Position numbers and translations under genes: made by a program. A DNA stretch of 64,000 bases from Pseudoalteromonas sp. N1230-9 (GTDB taxonomy: Bacteria; Pseudomonadota; Gammaproteobacteria; Enterobacterales; Alteromonadaceae). Positions within the stretch are counted from its first letter, which is position 1. Each line of letters opens with the position of its first letter. The stretch covers positions 1,421,001 through 1,485,000 of the forward strand of contig NZ_CP090419.1 in assembly GCF_032716425.1 (NCBI RefSeq), read 5' to 3'. Of the stretch, positions 23,647 to 32,666 are shown piece by piece. A model generated the notes under the pieces. That model worked only from the letters and a program-made list of their open reading frames with translations, had not been told where the DNA came from and searched no databases.

Positions 23647-24204
23647 TTAGGTTAATTCTGTGAGCTGTTCTTGTTGGTTTAAATCTTCAATCTCTTGGGG
23701 GGCAATACTTTGCTGGTGATCATCAATTGATTCGATAGAAGGGTAGAACTTGATAGTCTCAACCAATGAAGGGAATGTTTCTTGATAAAAGGTTTTATTA
23801 AACTCGATACCATTACGAGGCAGTTGCGCCATAAAATATTGCAAACGGTCTGCAAGTTGGTCGTGTTCAGCTTCACTTTGTAAGCGACTTGCCTCTGCAA
23901 TGACCGTATTGATAAATAAATCACTGATATATTCGAGTTGATTTAAATTTTCTTCATTATGTGCTTGCACGACGAAATAGTTACTCGTTATTTGGTGTAA
24001 GCTGCCTATATTTTTAGGGCGAATGAGCTTGGCTTCACTAAATTCAATTAACTTGATTTTGAAGTCATTGTTGATTTCTTTTACGCGTTGATTGAAGCGC
24101 TTTTTTTCTGCTTCGATTGCTTTTTGACGATTACTTTCGATGATCCAGTAACAACCTAGCAAGGTGATCAGCAACAGTAGAGCAAGAAAAACGATATAGC
24201 CCAT
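23647..24204 (-). CDS. Hypothetical membrane-anchored coiled-coil protein
   Basis: 185 aa, not recognised. An N-terminal membrane helix (YIVFLALLLLITLLGCYWII, residues 3-22) is followed by a charged helical stretch (about 28-60) and a mainly alpha-helical, acidic C-terminal half. No catalytic motif is visible. It lies between nadK and recN on the same strand, and a LexA box separates it from recN, so it is probably an independent unit or reads through from nadK. Confidence 0.65.
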   Translation of the reverse strand: MGYIVFLALLLLITLLGCYWIIESNRQKAIEAEKKRFNQRVKEINNDFKIKLIEFSEAKLIRPKNIGSLHQITSNYFVVQAHNEENLNQLEYISDLFINTVIAEASRLQSEAEHDQLADRLQYFMAQLPRNGIEFNKTFYQETFPSLVETIKFYPSIESIDDHQQSIAPQEIEDLNQQEQLTELT

Positions 24205-24299
24205 TTCGGATTAGATTCCTTAAATAATTACAGCTTTAAGTCTGAATATTTTGCGCTAATCACTTTGACTTGGCAATTATTTAAAGCAAAAAATGTGTT

Positions 24300-25184
24300 T
24301 TAAAATAACCGACTTCCCCAATTCAGTTTTTTTCTCAGAACATTGTAGTAAGAATAGTCTTTAGGGTGGATTAGCCGTAAACGTTTATCAGCTTTTTTTA
24401 TCACCACTTCATCACCAGGTAATACTGCCAGCACCACATGACTGTCACAACTAACTTGTAAACTGTCGGTGTTTTCAAGGCTCAGTTTCAGGCGAACTTC
24501 GTTATCGGCATCAACAACTAAAGGGCGACTTGAAAGAGTATGAGGAAACATAGGCACAAGTGATATTGCGTTCAGCTCAGGGGTTAAAATTGGCCCACCG
24601 CCAGATAATGAATAAGCTGTTGAGCCTGTGGGTGTTGAGACTATTAAACCATCTGAACGCTGTGAAAAAACGAAATCGTTATTAATAAAGGCCTCAAACT
24701 CGATCATATGAGCGACTTTATCAGCATGAAGCACCGCTTCGTTTACGGCTGAATTTGCGCTTTTTAACTCAGCGTGGCGATACACCTCTACTTCTAGCAG
24801 AAAGCGTTTTTCTTCAATATATTGCCCACTAAGAACGTGTTCTAAGCTGGCTTCAAAGCCTTCTGGGTTGAGGTCTGTTAGAAAGCCTAAATTGCCACGG
24901 TTAACGCCAATAACAGCAACATCAAAGCGTGCTAAAACTCTTGCCGCACCCAGCATATTTCCATCACCACCTACTACAATGGCTAAATCCGCACGTTCGC
25001 CTAAATCGACTAGCTTTACTAATTGCTCACTGGGCACATCTTCAAGTTGCCTTCCAGTACGTTGTTCAACAAGGACTTCAAAACCTAATGCGAGCAAAAA
25101 AGTATGAAGACGTTGTAATGTGTTGGCCGCACCTGAGTGGTTGGGCTTGCCGATTAAGCCGATGGTTTTGAACGGTGAATCCAT
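24300..25184 (-). CDS. nadK: NAD kinase
   Basis: 294 aa from the chosen Met (E. coli NadK 292). The start [16 protein letters not shown] matches the family start; a frame-consistent upstream Met at 25223 would add 13 residues with no counterpart. The catalytic GGDGN motif is present ([14 protein letters not shown]), as are the NE motif (AVNEAVLH) and the glycine-rich [21 protein letters not shown]. It phosphorylates NAD to NADP. It is divergent from the hrcA-like gene; recN lies further downstream, an arrangement near the E. coli grpE-nadK-recN cluster. Confidence 0.95.
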   Translation of the reverse strand: MDSPFKTIGLIGKPNHSGAANTLQRLHTFLLALGFEVLVEQRTGRQLEDVPSEQLVKLVDLGERADLAIVVGGDGNMLGAARVLARFDVAVIGVNRGNLGFLTDLNPEGFEASLEHVLSGQYIEEKRFLLEVEVYRHAELKSANSAVNEAVLHADKVAHMIEFEAFINNDFVFSQRSDGLIVSTPTGSTAYSLSGGGPILTPELNAISLVPMFPHTLSSRPLVVDADNEVRLKLSLENTDSLQVSCDSHVVLAVLPGDEVVIKKADKRLRLIHPKDYSYYNVLRKKLNWGSRLF

Positions 25185-25247
25185 ATTGTGTGCACTTAGC
25201 GATGTCATGCAGATAGAGTACATTAAAAATTAAAGCTTTGAAAATAC

Positions 25248-25276
25248 CTTGAAATAAACATGCTATGCCCAGATAT
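25248..25276 (+). promoter_or_regulatory. Candidate sigma-32 promoter of the hrcA-like gene
   Basis: CTTGAAA at 25248-25254 and CCCAGATAT at 25268-25276, separated by 13 bases. It resembles the heat-shock consensus CTTGAAA / CCCCATNT with the same spacing as the stronger grpE site. The predicted start is about 10 bases before the ATG. Confidence 0.5.
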
Positions 25277-25294
25277 TAACTTGCAAGAGATAAG

Positions 25295-26251
25295 ATGTAT
25301 GAATTTATGAAATTAAACCCTCGAGACCAACAAATTTTTTCAGCTGTGATGAGCCTCTACTGTAATGGTGAAGGCCAACCGGTAGCATCTACGCGCATTG
25401 CAAAACAAAAAGGCATGGCAGTGTGTTCTGCGACGATACGAAATGCAATGTCGAGACTTGAAAAAGAAGGGTTACTTTATTCTCCTCACACATCGGCAGG
25501 GCGGGTGCCAACGAATGCGGGCTTCGATTACTGGTTGTCGGAGTTTTTTGCATTGTCAGAAGTGGCAGCTTATTGGCAGCCTGAACAAGCTCAATTAGTT
25601 GAGCTTGCACATGGTTTAAGTCAGCGTTACAAGGTATGTTGTTGTGTTGGCTTACCTCAGGTAAGTTCGCAGTTAGTGTTTCGAGTTGAAGTGTTAGATT
25701 TTGACGGCTCTAATTGGCTTATTCTACTAATAGACCGTGCAGGACAAAGTAACAATATATGCATTTCTAAACCACAAGATGCCAGCGATACGGTTCGCTA
25801 TCAGTTTGCTACTTGGTTGAATACGGTGTTTAGTCAACAAACGCTTATGGAAGGTTTGTATCGTATGCAAGCGATGGCTAATACCGCTCCCCACAATTGC
25901 CATGATTCTTTAACGCAGTGGACACGAGAGTTGAGTCAGAAGCTCGGTTCTGATAACAGCATAGTGGTTGGGGAAAATTATTTATATCGTCAAGTTGATT
26001 GCCAAACGAGCTTAAATATCGGGGTCTCGTTTTTGAACTATGTTGAAGATAAGCTGGCGTTTAGAAATGGCTTATCGGTATTAAATACCGAGCAATTACC
26101 TTTCACTGATTGTGATGAGTTAATGGTATTGAGTGTGCCGTACTTTAACAACCAACAATATCAAAGTAGATTTTGTGTTATTTGTCCAAAATCAGCACAA
26201 ATTGAAGCAATCATCCAAGAATTTAAGTCAATCGGGTCACGTGCCTCTTGA
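25295..26251 (+). CDS. HrcA-like heat-shock transcriptional regulator
   Basis: 318 aa. The N-terminal winged helix (about residues 6-75) has the clear HrcA pattern, with PRDQQIFSAVMSLYCNGEGQ, SATIRNAMSRLEKEGLLYSP and HTSAGRVPTNAGFDYW. The following GAF-like region is weakly conserved and has three consecutive cysteines (C115-C117) in a predicted core strand. Classical HrcA represses chaperone genes through CIRCE elements, but no CIRCE inverted repeat was found nearby. It lies 58 bases upstream of grpE, and both appear to have sigma-32-type promoters. An alternative start is Met5. Regulator function is inferred. Confidence 0.8.
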   Translation: MYEFMKLNPRDQQIFSAVMSLYCNGEGQPVASTRIAKQKGMAVCSATIRNAMSRLEKEGLLYSPHTSAGRVPTNAGFDYWLSEFFALSEVAAYWQPEQAQLVELAHGLSQRYKVCCCVGLPQVSSQLVFRVEVLDFDGSNWLILLIDRAGQSNNICISKPQDASDTVRYQFATWLNTVFSQQTLMEGLYRMQAMANTAPHNCHDSLTQWTRELSQKLGSDNSIVVGENYLYRQVDCQTSLNIGVSFLNYVEDKLAFRNGLSVLNTEQLPFTDCDELMVLSVPYFNNQQYQSRFCVICPKSAQIEAIIQEFKSIGSRAS

Positions 26252-26275
26252 ATCTTTTGATTCTATCCCCATAAT
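26247..26275 (+). promoter_or_regulatory. Sigma-32 heat-shock promoter of grpE
   Basis: CTTGAA at 26247-26252, 14 bases, then CCCCATAAT at 26267-26275: a near-consensus heat-shock promoter overlapping the stop of the hrcA-like gene. The start point would be near 26282, leaving a short leader before grpE. Confidence 0.8.
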
Positions 26276-26309
26276 TACCGCAGTTGTAAAGAATTGGAGC
26301 ATTTAAGCT

Positions 26310-26918
26310 ATGTCAGAGCAGACAAAATCACCAGAGCAAGAAGTTGAATTAAACGAAGAATTTGAACAGATGCAAGCGGACGTTGATGCAGCTGTAGAAG
26401 CAGCAGAGCAAATGGAAGGCGAAGAAATGAGCCCTGAAGCAGAAATTGCATTACTGCATAGTGAACTTGAAGCTGCAAAACAGACTATTAATGATCAAAA
26501 AGACAGTGTTGTACGTGCTGCCGCAGACGTTGAGAACATGCGTCGTCGCGCTGCTCAAGATGTAGAAAAAGCGCATAAATTTGCACTAGAGAAGTTCGCT
26601 AATGAGTTACTACCTGTGATTGATAACTTAGAGCGTGCAATTGAATTTTCTGATAAAGAAAATGAAGAGCTTAAGCCTGTACTTGAAGGCATTGAGATGA
26701 CCGTTAAGAGCTTTAATGACGCAGTTGCTAAGTTTGGTGTTGAAATTGTAAACCCACAGGGCGAGCAGTTTAACCCAGAGTTCCACCAAGCAATGTCAAT
26801 TCAGCCAAGTAACGATGTAGCACCTAATACGGTATTAGCTGTGATGCAAAAAGGTTACACACTAAACGGTCGTTTACTTCGCCCTGCGATGGTAATGGTA
26901 TCCAAAGAAGCTGAATAA
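26310..26918 (+). CDS. grpE: Nucleotide exchange factor GrpE
   Basis: 202 aa (E. coli 197). An acidic N-terminus and long coiled coil (about 45-115, with [20 protein letters not shown]) precede the C-terminal beta domain ([38 protein letters not shown]). It releases ADP from DnaK. dnaK itself is not in the window. It is preceded by a good sigma-32 promoter and followed by a terminator. Confidence 0.98.
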   Translation: MSEQTKSPEQEVELNEEFEQMQADVDAAVEAAEQMEGEEMSPEAEIALLHSELEAAKQTINDQKDSVVRAAADVENMRRRAAQDVEKAHKFALEKFANELLPVIDNLERAIEFSDKENEELKPVLEGIEMTVKSFNDAVAKFGVEIVNPQGEQFNPEFHQAMSIQPSNDVAPNTVLAVMQKGYTLNGRLLRPAMVMVSKEAE

Positions 26919-26933
26919 GCTTTAAAAATATAT

Positions 26934-26963
26934 AAAAAATGCCTGTTAATCACAGGCATTTTT
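26934..26963. terminator. Terminator of grpE
   Basis: AAAAAATGCCTGT / TAATC / ACAGGCATTTTTTT; symmetrical, so it may also serve the convergent transporter gene. Confidence 0.88.
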
Positions 26964-27007
26964 TTTGGTAAGTTACCTACCATTTAGCTGCTAGGATGAT
27001 TAAATAT

Positions 27008-28216
27008 TTAAGTCGATTGGTATCGTTTTCTGTGCCACAGCTGTACGAGTAAGATAAGTATCAGTGCACTGAACATCATCGCAGAAAATGGAATGGCACT
27101 TTGTGGATGAACAAACGCAAGGATAGGGCCGACTAAAGCACCACTGCCAAATCGAAGTGTACCAATAACCGCCGTTGCCGTACCTGACTTTTCCTCAAAT
27201 TGCATCAATATTAACGAGTCTGCATTACTTGCTACAATACCTAAACTCATCATTAGTGGCGCTATTGCCGCAACGATAAAGTAAAGTGATAAATGCATCA
27301 CACTGAATAACAGCAATGCCCCACCAGAAACAAAACCAATACCAAGGCCGATAAATAACAGCTTTCTAGAACCTAAGCGTGGTACCAAACGAGTATTCAT
27401 AAAGTTACCAAACATTAATGCCAAGACATTAAACGCAAACAACACACCGAATAGCTGCTCATCAACTTTAAAAAAGTCGAGGTAGACATAAGGCACTGAT
27501 GTTAAAAAGCAGAAGAACGCAAACGAAGCAAACATTGAGCTGGCAATATCTGCTAATGCACTTTTACGTGAAAACACGGTTTTATAACTATTAAAAAATA
27601 GTGCAAAACCACGTTGTTGACTTTTAAAAATAGGGATATCTATTAAGTATATTTGTACTAAGGCTAAAATCGCAAAGCTGTATGATGCTAAAGCAATAAA
27701 TATCACTTGCCATGTTGAAATTCCCATGATCAAAGAACCCAAGGTTGGTGCAATGAGTGGTGCAACCATCATGATCATTGAAACATACGACATACCTTTG
27801 GCTGTATGCTCACGGTAGATATGGCGAATAATACCAGGAACAACCACTGTTGCAGCTGCACCTGTAAATGCTTGTATGGCTCTGAGCGTCCAAAATAACT
27901 CAATATCATCACAAAAAGCTAAGGCCAATGATGTTATTCCAAATAGCACTAACCCCACTTTTGCAAGTAGCCGCCTGCCTAACTCATCTGCAATAGGCCC
28001 AAAAAATAACATACCTAAAGCATAGCCTGCCAAATAGATACTTAGAGATATCTGCACGTTTGGCATCGTGGTCTGTAAATCGTTAGCAATTACAAGCATT
28101 GCAGGTAAATACAAATCAATCGCCAGTGGTGTAATAGCAACAATACTTGCGAGTAAAGGTAATAAAATGCGTTTATTTATCGAGTCAGGGGAAGGCATTG
28201 CATACTCATTAATCAT
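27008..28216 (-). CDS. Bcr/CflA-family MFS drug efflux transporter
   Basis: 402 aa with twelve predicted membrane helices. The family start pattern ITPLAIDLYLPAMLVIANDL and the motif A region GPIADELGRRLLAKVGL identify the Bcr/CflA (DHA1) group of proton-driven drug exporters. Met7 (MPSPDSIN) is an alternative start. It is monocistronic, convergent with grpE. The substrate cannot be deduced; the E. coli homologue Bcr exports bicyclomycin and dipeptides. Confidence 0.9.
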   Translation of the reverse strand: MINEYAMPSPDSINKRILLPLLASIVAITPLAIDLYLPAMLVIANDLQTTMPNVQISLSIYLAGYALGMLFFGPIADELGRRLLAKVGLVLFGITSLALAFCDDIELFWTLRAIQAFTGAAATVVVPGIIRHIYREHTAKGMSYVSMIMMVAPLIAPTLGSLIMGISTWQVIFIALASYSFAILALVQIYLIDIPIFKSQQRGFALFFNSYKTVFSRKSALADIASSMFASFAFFCFLTSVPYVYLDFFKVDEQLFGVLFAFNVLALMFGNFMNTRLVPRLGSRKLLFIGLGIGFVSGGALLLFSVMHLSLYFIVAAIAPLMMSLGIVASNADSLILMQFEEKSGTATAVIGTLRFGSGALVGPILAFVHPQSAIPFSAMMFSALILILLVQLWHRKRYQST

Positions 28217-28392
28217 TTAATAGGTCACTATTGTAGCAGCGTCGCACGCAGGGGTGAACTTAGTTTGCCTGCTAAGTAAAAGAATTAACTAAAAAATAAC
28301 AATTGCCTTGGTAGTTATTCATTTTCATATAAAATTAAGCAAGGTTTTGGTATATTTAGCTATCACCACTCTCAGTATTTTGAAGGATTAGT

Positions 28393-29190
28393 ATGAAAAA
28401 GTTAGTTATGGCAGTGCTCGTTACGACTATTTTAGCAGGCTGTAAAACATCTCCAACGGGACGTACGCAAATTGCACTTTATTCAGACCAGCAAATGAGT
28501 CAAATGGGTCAAGCAAGCTTTGCAGAAATGAAAAAAACACAGCCGATTAACTCCGATCCTCGTGTAAATAACTACGTGAAATGTATTGCCAATGATGTAA
28601 TTGCGGTGCTACCTCAAGAATATGCTAACCAGTCATGGGAGGTGGTTGTATTTGAAGAGGACTCTGCAAATGCATTTGCATTACCAGGGGGTTACATAGG
28701 TGTGCATACCGGTTTATTAAAAGTCGCAACTAATCAAGAACAATTAGCGACGGTACTTGGCCACGAAGTCGCGCATGTTATCGCTGAGCACTCAAATGAA
28801 CGTGTATCGCAAAACTCTCTTTTACAAACGGGCCTGCAAGTCGGTGGCGCAGCACTTGATATGGGTAATGTGCAGTATCGAGGTGAAATCATGCAAGCCT
28901 TAGGGTTAGGAGCGCAATACGGTGTGGTACTACCATTTAGTCGCTCACATGAATCAGAGGCGGATATTGTTGGTTTAGATTTAATGGCAGAAGCGGGCTT
29001 TAATCCTGAGCAGTCGGTATCTTTATGGCAAAACATGAGTGCAGCAGGTGGCAGTGGTACACCAGAGTTTATGTCGACTCACCCATCTCCTGGTAACCGT
29101 ATTAAAGAGTTGCAAAAACATATGCCAGATGCGTTAAAAGCCCAACAAACGGCTAGAGCAAAAGGCAAAACTCCTCAGTGTAAACTTTAA
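28393..29190 (+). CDS. M48-family metalloprotease lipoprotein
   Basis: 265 aa. A signal peptide ends in a lipobox (TTILAGC, Cys at about 17), so the protein is probably anchored in the outer membrane. The zinc site HEVAH is at residues 124-128 with the downstream glutamate region SRSHESEADIVGLDLMAEAGF, as in the LoiP/YcaL/BepA relatives that degrade or fold outer-membrane proteins. It has a full-length single domain without TPR repeats, hence closer to LoiP/YcaL than to BepA. It is a single-gene unit ending at a strong terminator. Confidence 0.92.
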   Translation: MKKLVMAVLVTTILAGCKTSPTGRTQIALYSDQQMSQMGQASFAEMKKTQPINSDPRVNNYVKCIANDVIAVLPQEYANQSWEVVVFEEDSANAFALPGGYIGVHTGLLKVATNQEQLATVLGHEVAHVIAEHSNERVSQNSLLQTGLQVGGAALDMGNVQYRGEIMQALGLGAQYGVVLPFSRSHESEADIVGLDLMAEAGFNPEQSVSLWQNMSAAGGSGTPEFMSTHPSPGNRIKELQKHMPDALKAQQTARAKGKTPQCKL

Positions 29191-29201
29191 TCGAAATAAT
29201 T

Positions 29202-29238
29202 AAAAAAGCCTGCTGTGAATGATAACAGCAGGCTTTTG
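29202..29238. terminator. Terminator between the M48 protease and tsx-like genes
   Basis: AAAAAAGCCTGCTGT / loop / ACAGCAGGCTTTT, bidirectional in appearance. Confidence 0.88.
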
Positions 29239-29260
29239 TTATTCTATAATTGCTAGTTAA

Positions 29261-30043
29261 TTAAAACGTCCACTCAACGTGAAGCTGCGGGACTGATTCA
29301 GTTGTATTTGTACCTAGCTTGTTGTGCCAGTATTGCCACTCAAGGCCCAGCAGTAGGGTGTTTTCTTTCATGCTCATTGCATGACCTAAATCCCACGTGA
29401 TGATTGGCTGTGCTAATATCCACGCTTTAACGTCTTCGCCAAATTCATTTTCACGCTCTGCAATGTATTCAACATGGCCCGTTACGTTGAATTTTTGTGA
29501 GCCGATAGTGAATGGGTAGCCCCAAGCAACATCAATCATCCAGCTGTTTGTTTCAGTCGGAGCACCACCACGTGCTACACCTTCGCTGTCATCAATATAC
29601 GCTGTGAATAAAGTCGATAAAAAACTAAACCCAGGTGCTTGCCAGCTAAGTTTTACACCGGGTAAATACTTAAGAACTTTCGAGTCGCCAGCAGCGTTAA
29701 AACCTGCCGTTAAACCCATATCACTGATTGCGCCATATGAGAAATCACTACCTGAGATTTTTGATAAACTGAAGGTTGAATACCACTCACCATAAAAATC
29801 TTTATCTTGATAGCCGTCTTGTAAGCCATCATCACTGTAGTCGATAAAAAAGAAGTTATCGCCATAGTCATAGCCTGATGCATGCTGTAGCGATACCACA
29901 GTGGTATTTGATTCGGCTAGTGTGAACGGGTTTTTTTGATCGCCGTTATTAATGTGTAATTGTGTAGAGCTCCAATTAGCGGCATAGCTCGAAGTACTCA
30001 CTGCACAAAGCGCAGCAACAGAAAGGATCTTTTTCAAGTTCAT
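29261..30043 (-). CDS. Tsx/OmpK-like nucleoside channel, outer membrane
   Basis: 260 aa with a Sec signal peptide (cleavage after SSYA, about residue 21) and alternating beta-strand patterns ending in the aromatic C-terminus HVEWTF typical of outer-membrane barrels. Family features include the N-terminal WSSTQLHINNG and YDYGDNFFFIDYSD and the WGYPFTIGSQKFNVTGHVEY repeat region of Tsx/OmpK proteins. It probably imports nucleosides. It is monocistronic and convergent with the M48 protease. Confidence 0.88.
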   Translation of the reverse strand: MNLKKILSVAALCAVSTSSYAANWSSTQLHINNGDQKNPFTLAESNTTVVSLQHASGYDYGDNFFFIDYSDDGLQDGYQDKDFYGEWYSTFSLSKISGSDFSYGAISDMGLTAGFNAAGDSKVLKYLPGVKLSWQAPGFSFLSTLFTAYIDDSEGVARGGAPTETNSWMIDVAWGYPFTIGSQKFNVTGHVEYIAERENEFGEDVKAWILAQPIITWDLGHAMSMKENTLLLGLEWQYWHNKLGTNTTESVPQLHVEWTF

Positions 30044-30135
30044 ATCTCAATATTGATGGTGTAAAGGGGGATATAAAGACATAATTATAGCAGATACGCC
30101 CATATTTGGGCGTATCGAGAGAAAAATTATTTAAC

Positions 30136-31449
30136 TTATGCTTTATTTCGGCGTAAGCAAATTACTGCTATCGCAGTGAAAGCAAGAATAAAGCAGTAGT
30201 AAGAAGAGGTAGAAACTTCCCACGGGCTAATTTTGAAAGTCGCGCCGAGTAAAAGCGCTTGTGCGCCATACGGTAATGAACCTTGCGTTACGCAAGCAAA
30301 AATATCAAGTAAGCTTGCTGAACGCTTTCCTGTAATTTCACCATCATCCGCTAATTTTTTAGCAATCGGGCCTGCAACTATAATAGACACGGTATTATTA
30401 GCGATACATAAGTTACTGGTCATAACCAGTGCTGCAATCCCTAATTGATCCGCAACTTTACGGTGCCATTTTGCAATGATTTTAGTGATTGCTTGAATTT
30501 TGTTAGCAATGTAATCAAGGCCACCATTAATGCGGATAAACTCAGAAAGACCACCGATAAACATCGACAGCAAGAAAATTTCCTGCATGTCAGTAAAGCC
30601 TTTATAGATATCTTTAACAAAGCTTGCACCTTCATAGCTGCCAGTAAAGCCCATGAGTGCAGCGAAAATAATACCGCTAAACAGCACCACAAAGACATTA
30701 AAGCCCATTACCGCGAGCACTAAGATAAAGGCATAAGGTAACACTAATAAAATATCGAAGTCTTGCGTCTCTACCGCTTCTGCAGCAGGGGTTAAGAAGA
30801 ATAACAAACCAATAGTTAATGCCGCAGCGGGTAAGGCGATTTTTAAGTTCTCACGGAATTTATCTTTCATCTCACAGCCTTGCGTGCGGGTTGCAGCAAT
30901 GGTTGTGTCAGAGATGATTGATAAGTTATCACCAAACATGGCACCCGATACAATCGTGCCTGCCATCAGTGATGGATCAATCCCCGTTTTTTGCGCAACT
31001 GCATAAGCAATCGGGCCAATGGCTCCAATAGTACCCATTGAAGTACCCATCGCAGTCGATACAACCGCAGCAATTAAAAATAACCCAGGGAGTAATAAAG
31101 CCGGTGGAATAAGTGATAAGCCTGCATTAACAACGGCATCAACACCACCGGTTGCACCGGCAACCGCAGAAAATGCACCGGCAAGTAGATAAATCAAACA
31201 CATAGTGATGATGTTGCTATGGCCAGCACCTTTAATAAAGGTTTCAACACTGTGGTTGATGGTATTTTTATTTAAGATAAATGCCAACATGATGGCTGGC
31301 AAAATTGCCACAGGCGCAGGCAATTGATAGAAGGCGTAATCGACACCTTGAGACTGTAAGTATAAGCCAGCGCCTAAAAATAAGCCGACAAACACCAAAA
31401 GCGGCAGCAAAGAAAGTTTTGCTTTTGTTTTATTAAATGATGGCTGCAT
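30136..31449 (-). CDS. NhaC-family Na+/H+ antiporter-like transporter
   Basis: About 437 aa from the Met that best fits the GAGGAA Shine-Dalgarno (31449; the overlapping ATG at 31452 and a start at 31488 are possible). Roughly eleven membrane helices. The conserved polar motifs STAMGTSMGTIGAIGP and GAMFGDNLSIISDTTIAATRTQGCEMKDKF place it in the NhaC superfamily, which contains Na+/H+ antiporters and lysine transporters. A structured 5' leader with a terminator-like hairpin lies upstream. The transported solute is uncertain. Confidence 0.88.
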   Translation of the reverse strand: MQPSFNKTKAKLSLLPLLVFVGLFLGAGLYLQSQGVDYAFYQLPAPVAILPAIMLAFILNKNTINHSVETFIKGAGHSNIITMCLIYLLAGAFSAVAGATGGVDAVVNAGLSLIPPALLLPGLFLIAAVVSTAMGTSMGTIGAIGPIAYAVAQKTGIDPSLMAGTIVSGAMFGDNLSIISDTTIAATRTQGCEMKDKFRENLKIALPAAALTIGLLFFLTPAAEAVETQDFDILLVLPYAFILVLAVMGFNVFVVLFSGIIFAALMGFTGSYEGASFVKDIYKGFTDMQEIFLLSMFIGGLSEFIRINGGLDYIANKIQAITKIIAKWHRKVADQLGIAALVMTSNLCIANNTVSIIVAGPIAKKLADDGEITGKRSASLLDIFACVTQGSLPYGAQALLLGATFKISPWEVSTSSYYCFILAFTAIAVICLRRNKA

Positions 31450-31738
31450 CATATTCCTCGTTAGATAACCAAAAACACAGCCAAACACTTCTTTTAGCTG
31501 TATTTAGTCGCTGTCTTAAACAATGAAAGACAACAACAGCGCCCGCAAGCCAAAGACCAAATCGGCGTAAAGGAAGAAGTTTAAATGTATAGATGGCTAA
31601 ATGCAAAGACTATCTGTTATTATTGTTGTTATTCAATAAAATCTAAAATTAGCTCTGTATTTTTTATAAGCTAACCTGACTATTACATGAGTTTTCGATA
31701 AAATCCAGCCAGTTAAGAAGAATAGATAAGGTAACTAC
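31450..31738. other. Divergent region nhaC-like / dapB with structured leader
   Basis: 289 bases without a gene. On the minus strand it holds a folded leader: paired CGCC/GGCG and CGCTG/CAGCG segments, then the hairpin ACAGCTAAA / TTTGGCTGT (31478-31502) followed by GTTTTTG, 24 bases before the start codon, which looks like an attenuator. On the plus strand no clear dapB promoter was identified. Confidence 0.4.
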
Positions 31739-32536
31739 ATGAACCGCATAGGTGTATTTGGCGCAAACGGCCGCATGGGACTTACACTTTTAGAAGCTGT
31801 CTCAAAAAAAGATGATGCAACATTAACCGGCGCGTACGTGCGTGATAACTCGCCACTTTTAGATAGTGCGGTTAATCAATTAAACAGCGCTGCGTCAGCG
31901 GATGTATTATTTAGTAAAGAAACCGACGTAAAAGATGCTGATGTATTGATTGATTTCACTTTGCCAGCAGGAATGCGCAACCACCTAAAAATAGCAGTCG
32001 AAAAAAATATCGCCATGGTCATTGGTACCACGGGCCTTAACCAAGATGACATTGATGCGCTTAATGATGCTGCGAAGCACATTCCGATTGTTTTTGCTCG
32101 CAACTATAGCGTAGGTGTAAATTTACTGCTTAACTTAGTGCAGACTGCGGCTGTGAAGTTTGGCGATGACATGGATATCGAAATATTTGAGGCTCATCAT
32201 CGTCACAAAATCGATGCGCCATCAGGGACTGCATTGGCAATTGGTGAAGCGATTGCCGAGGCAAAAGGCTGGCAGCATGATGAAGTCGCGCGTTTTGATA
32301 GAAGCAATAACGAACACGCAAAATCGCAAAATGAAATCGGTTATTCGGTCATGAGGGGCGGAGATATAGTAGGTGAACACACCGCATACTTCGCAACTTC
32401 TGGCGAAAGGCTAGAATTAACTCATAAAGCAAGTTCAAGAATGACCTTCGCGTTAGGTGCAGTAAGAGCTGCGGGCTGGTTGAAAAATAAACCAGCTGGA
32501 CTTTATGACATGCAAGATGTGCTTGACTTGAAGTAG
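31739..32536 (+). CDS. dapB: 4-hydroxy-tetrahydrodipicolinate reductase
   Basis: 265 aa (E. coli 273). The N-terminal dinucleotide-binding motif GVFGANGRMG and the catalytic region EAHHRHKIDAPSGTA are intact, as is FARNYSVGVNLLLNL. It reduces the product of DapA to tetrahydrodipicolinate for lysine and meso-diaminopimelate synthesis. It precedes carAB, the same order as in many gammaproteobacteria, but a 207-base gap with a leader structure separates them. Confidence 0.97.
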   Translation: MNRIGVFGANGRMGLTLLEAVSKKDDATLTGAYVRDNSPLLDSAVNQLNSAASADVLFSKETDVKDADVLIDFTLPAGMRNHLKIAVEKNIAMVIGTTGLNQDDIDALNDAAKHIPIVFARNYSVGVNLLLNLVQTAAVKFGDDMDIEIFEAHHRHKIDAPSGTALAIGEAIAEAKGWQHDEVARFDRSNNEHAKSQNEIGYSVMRGGDIVGEHTAYFATSGERLELTHKASSRMTFALGAVRAAGWLKNKPAGLYDMQDVLDLK

Positions 32537-32666
32537 TTTAGTTTCTTTTTTGGCAGTTTCAGTGAATTTTTAGTTAATAACGCTTATTTTCACTATTTTA
32601 TTAATTAAGGTTAGATCTAAAAGCTAATTTACTGTAGAATAGCGCCAATTTGCCAAAAATTCATAA

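Noticed and set aside
25224-26309. CIRCE element (TTAGCACTC-N9-GAGTGCTAA) near the hrcA-like gene and grpE
   Set aside because: Both intergenic regions were read and no such inverted repeat is present.
31450-31738. Lysine riboswitch upstream of the NhaC-family gene
   Set aside because: The conserved lysine-element blocks were not recognisable; only general hairpins and a terminator-like stem were seen.
32537-32666. ArgR boxes upstream of carA
   Set aside because: TGAAT occurs once (TGAATTTTTAGTTA) but the partner half-site is poor, so no box is claimed.
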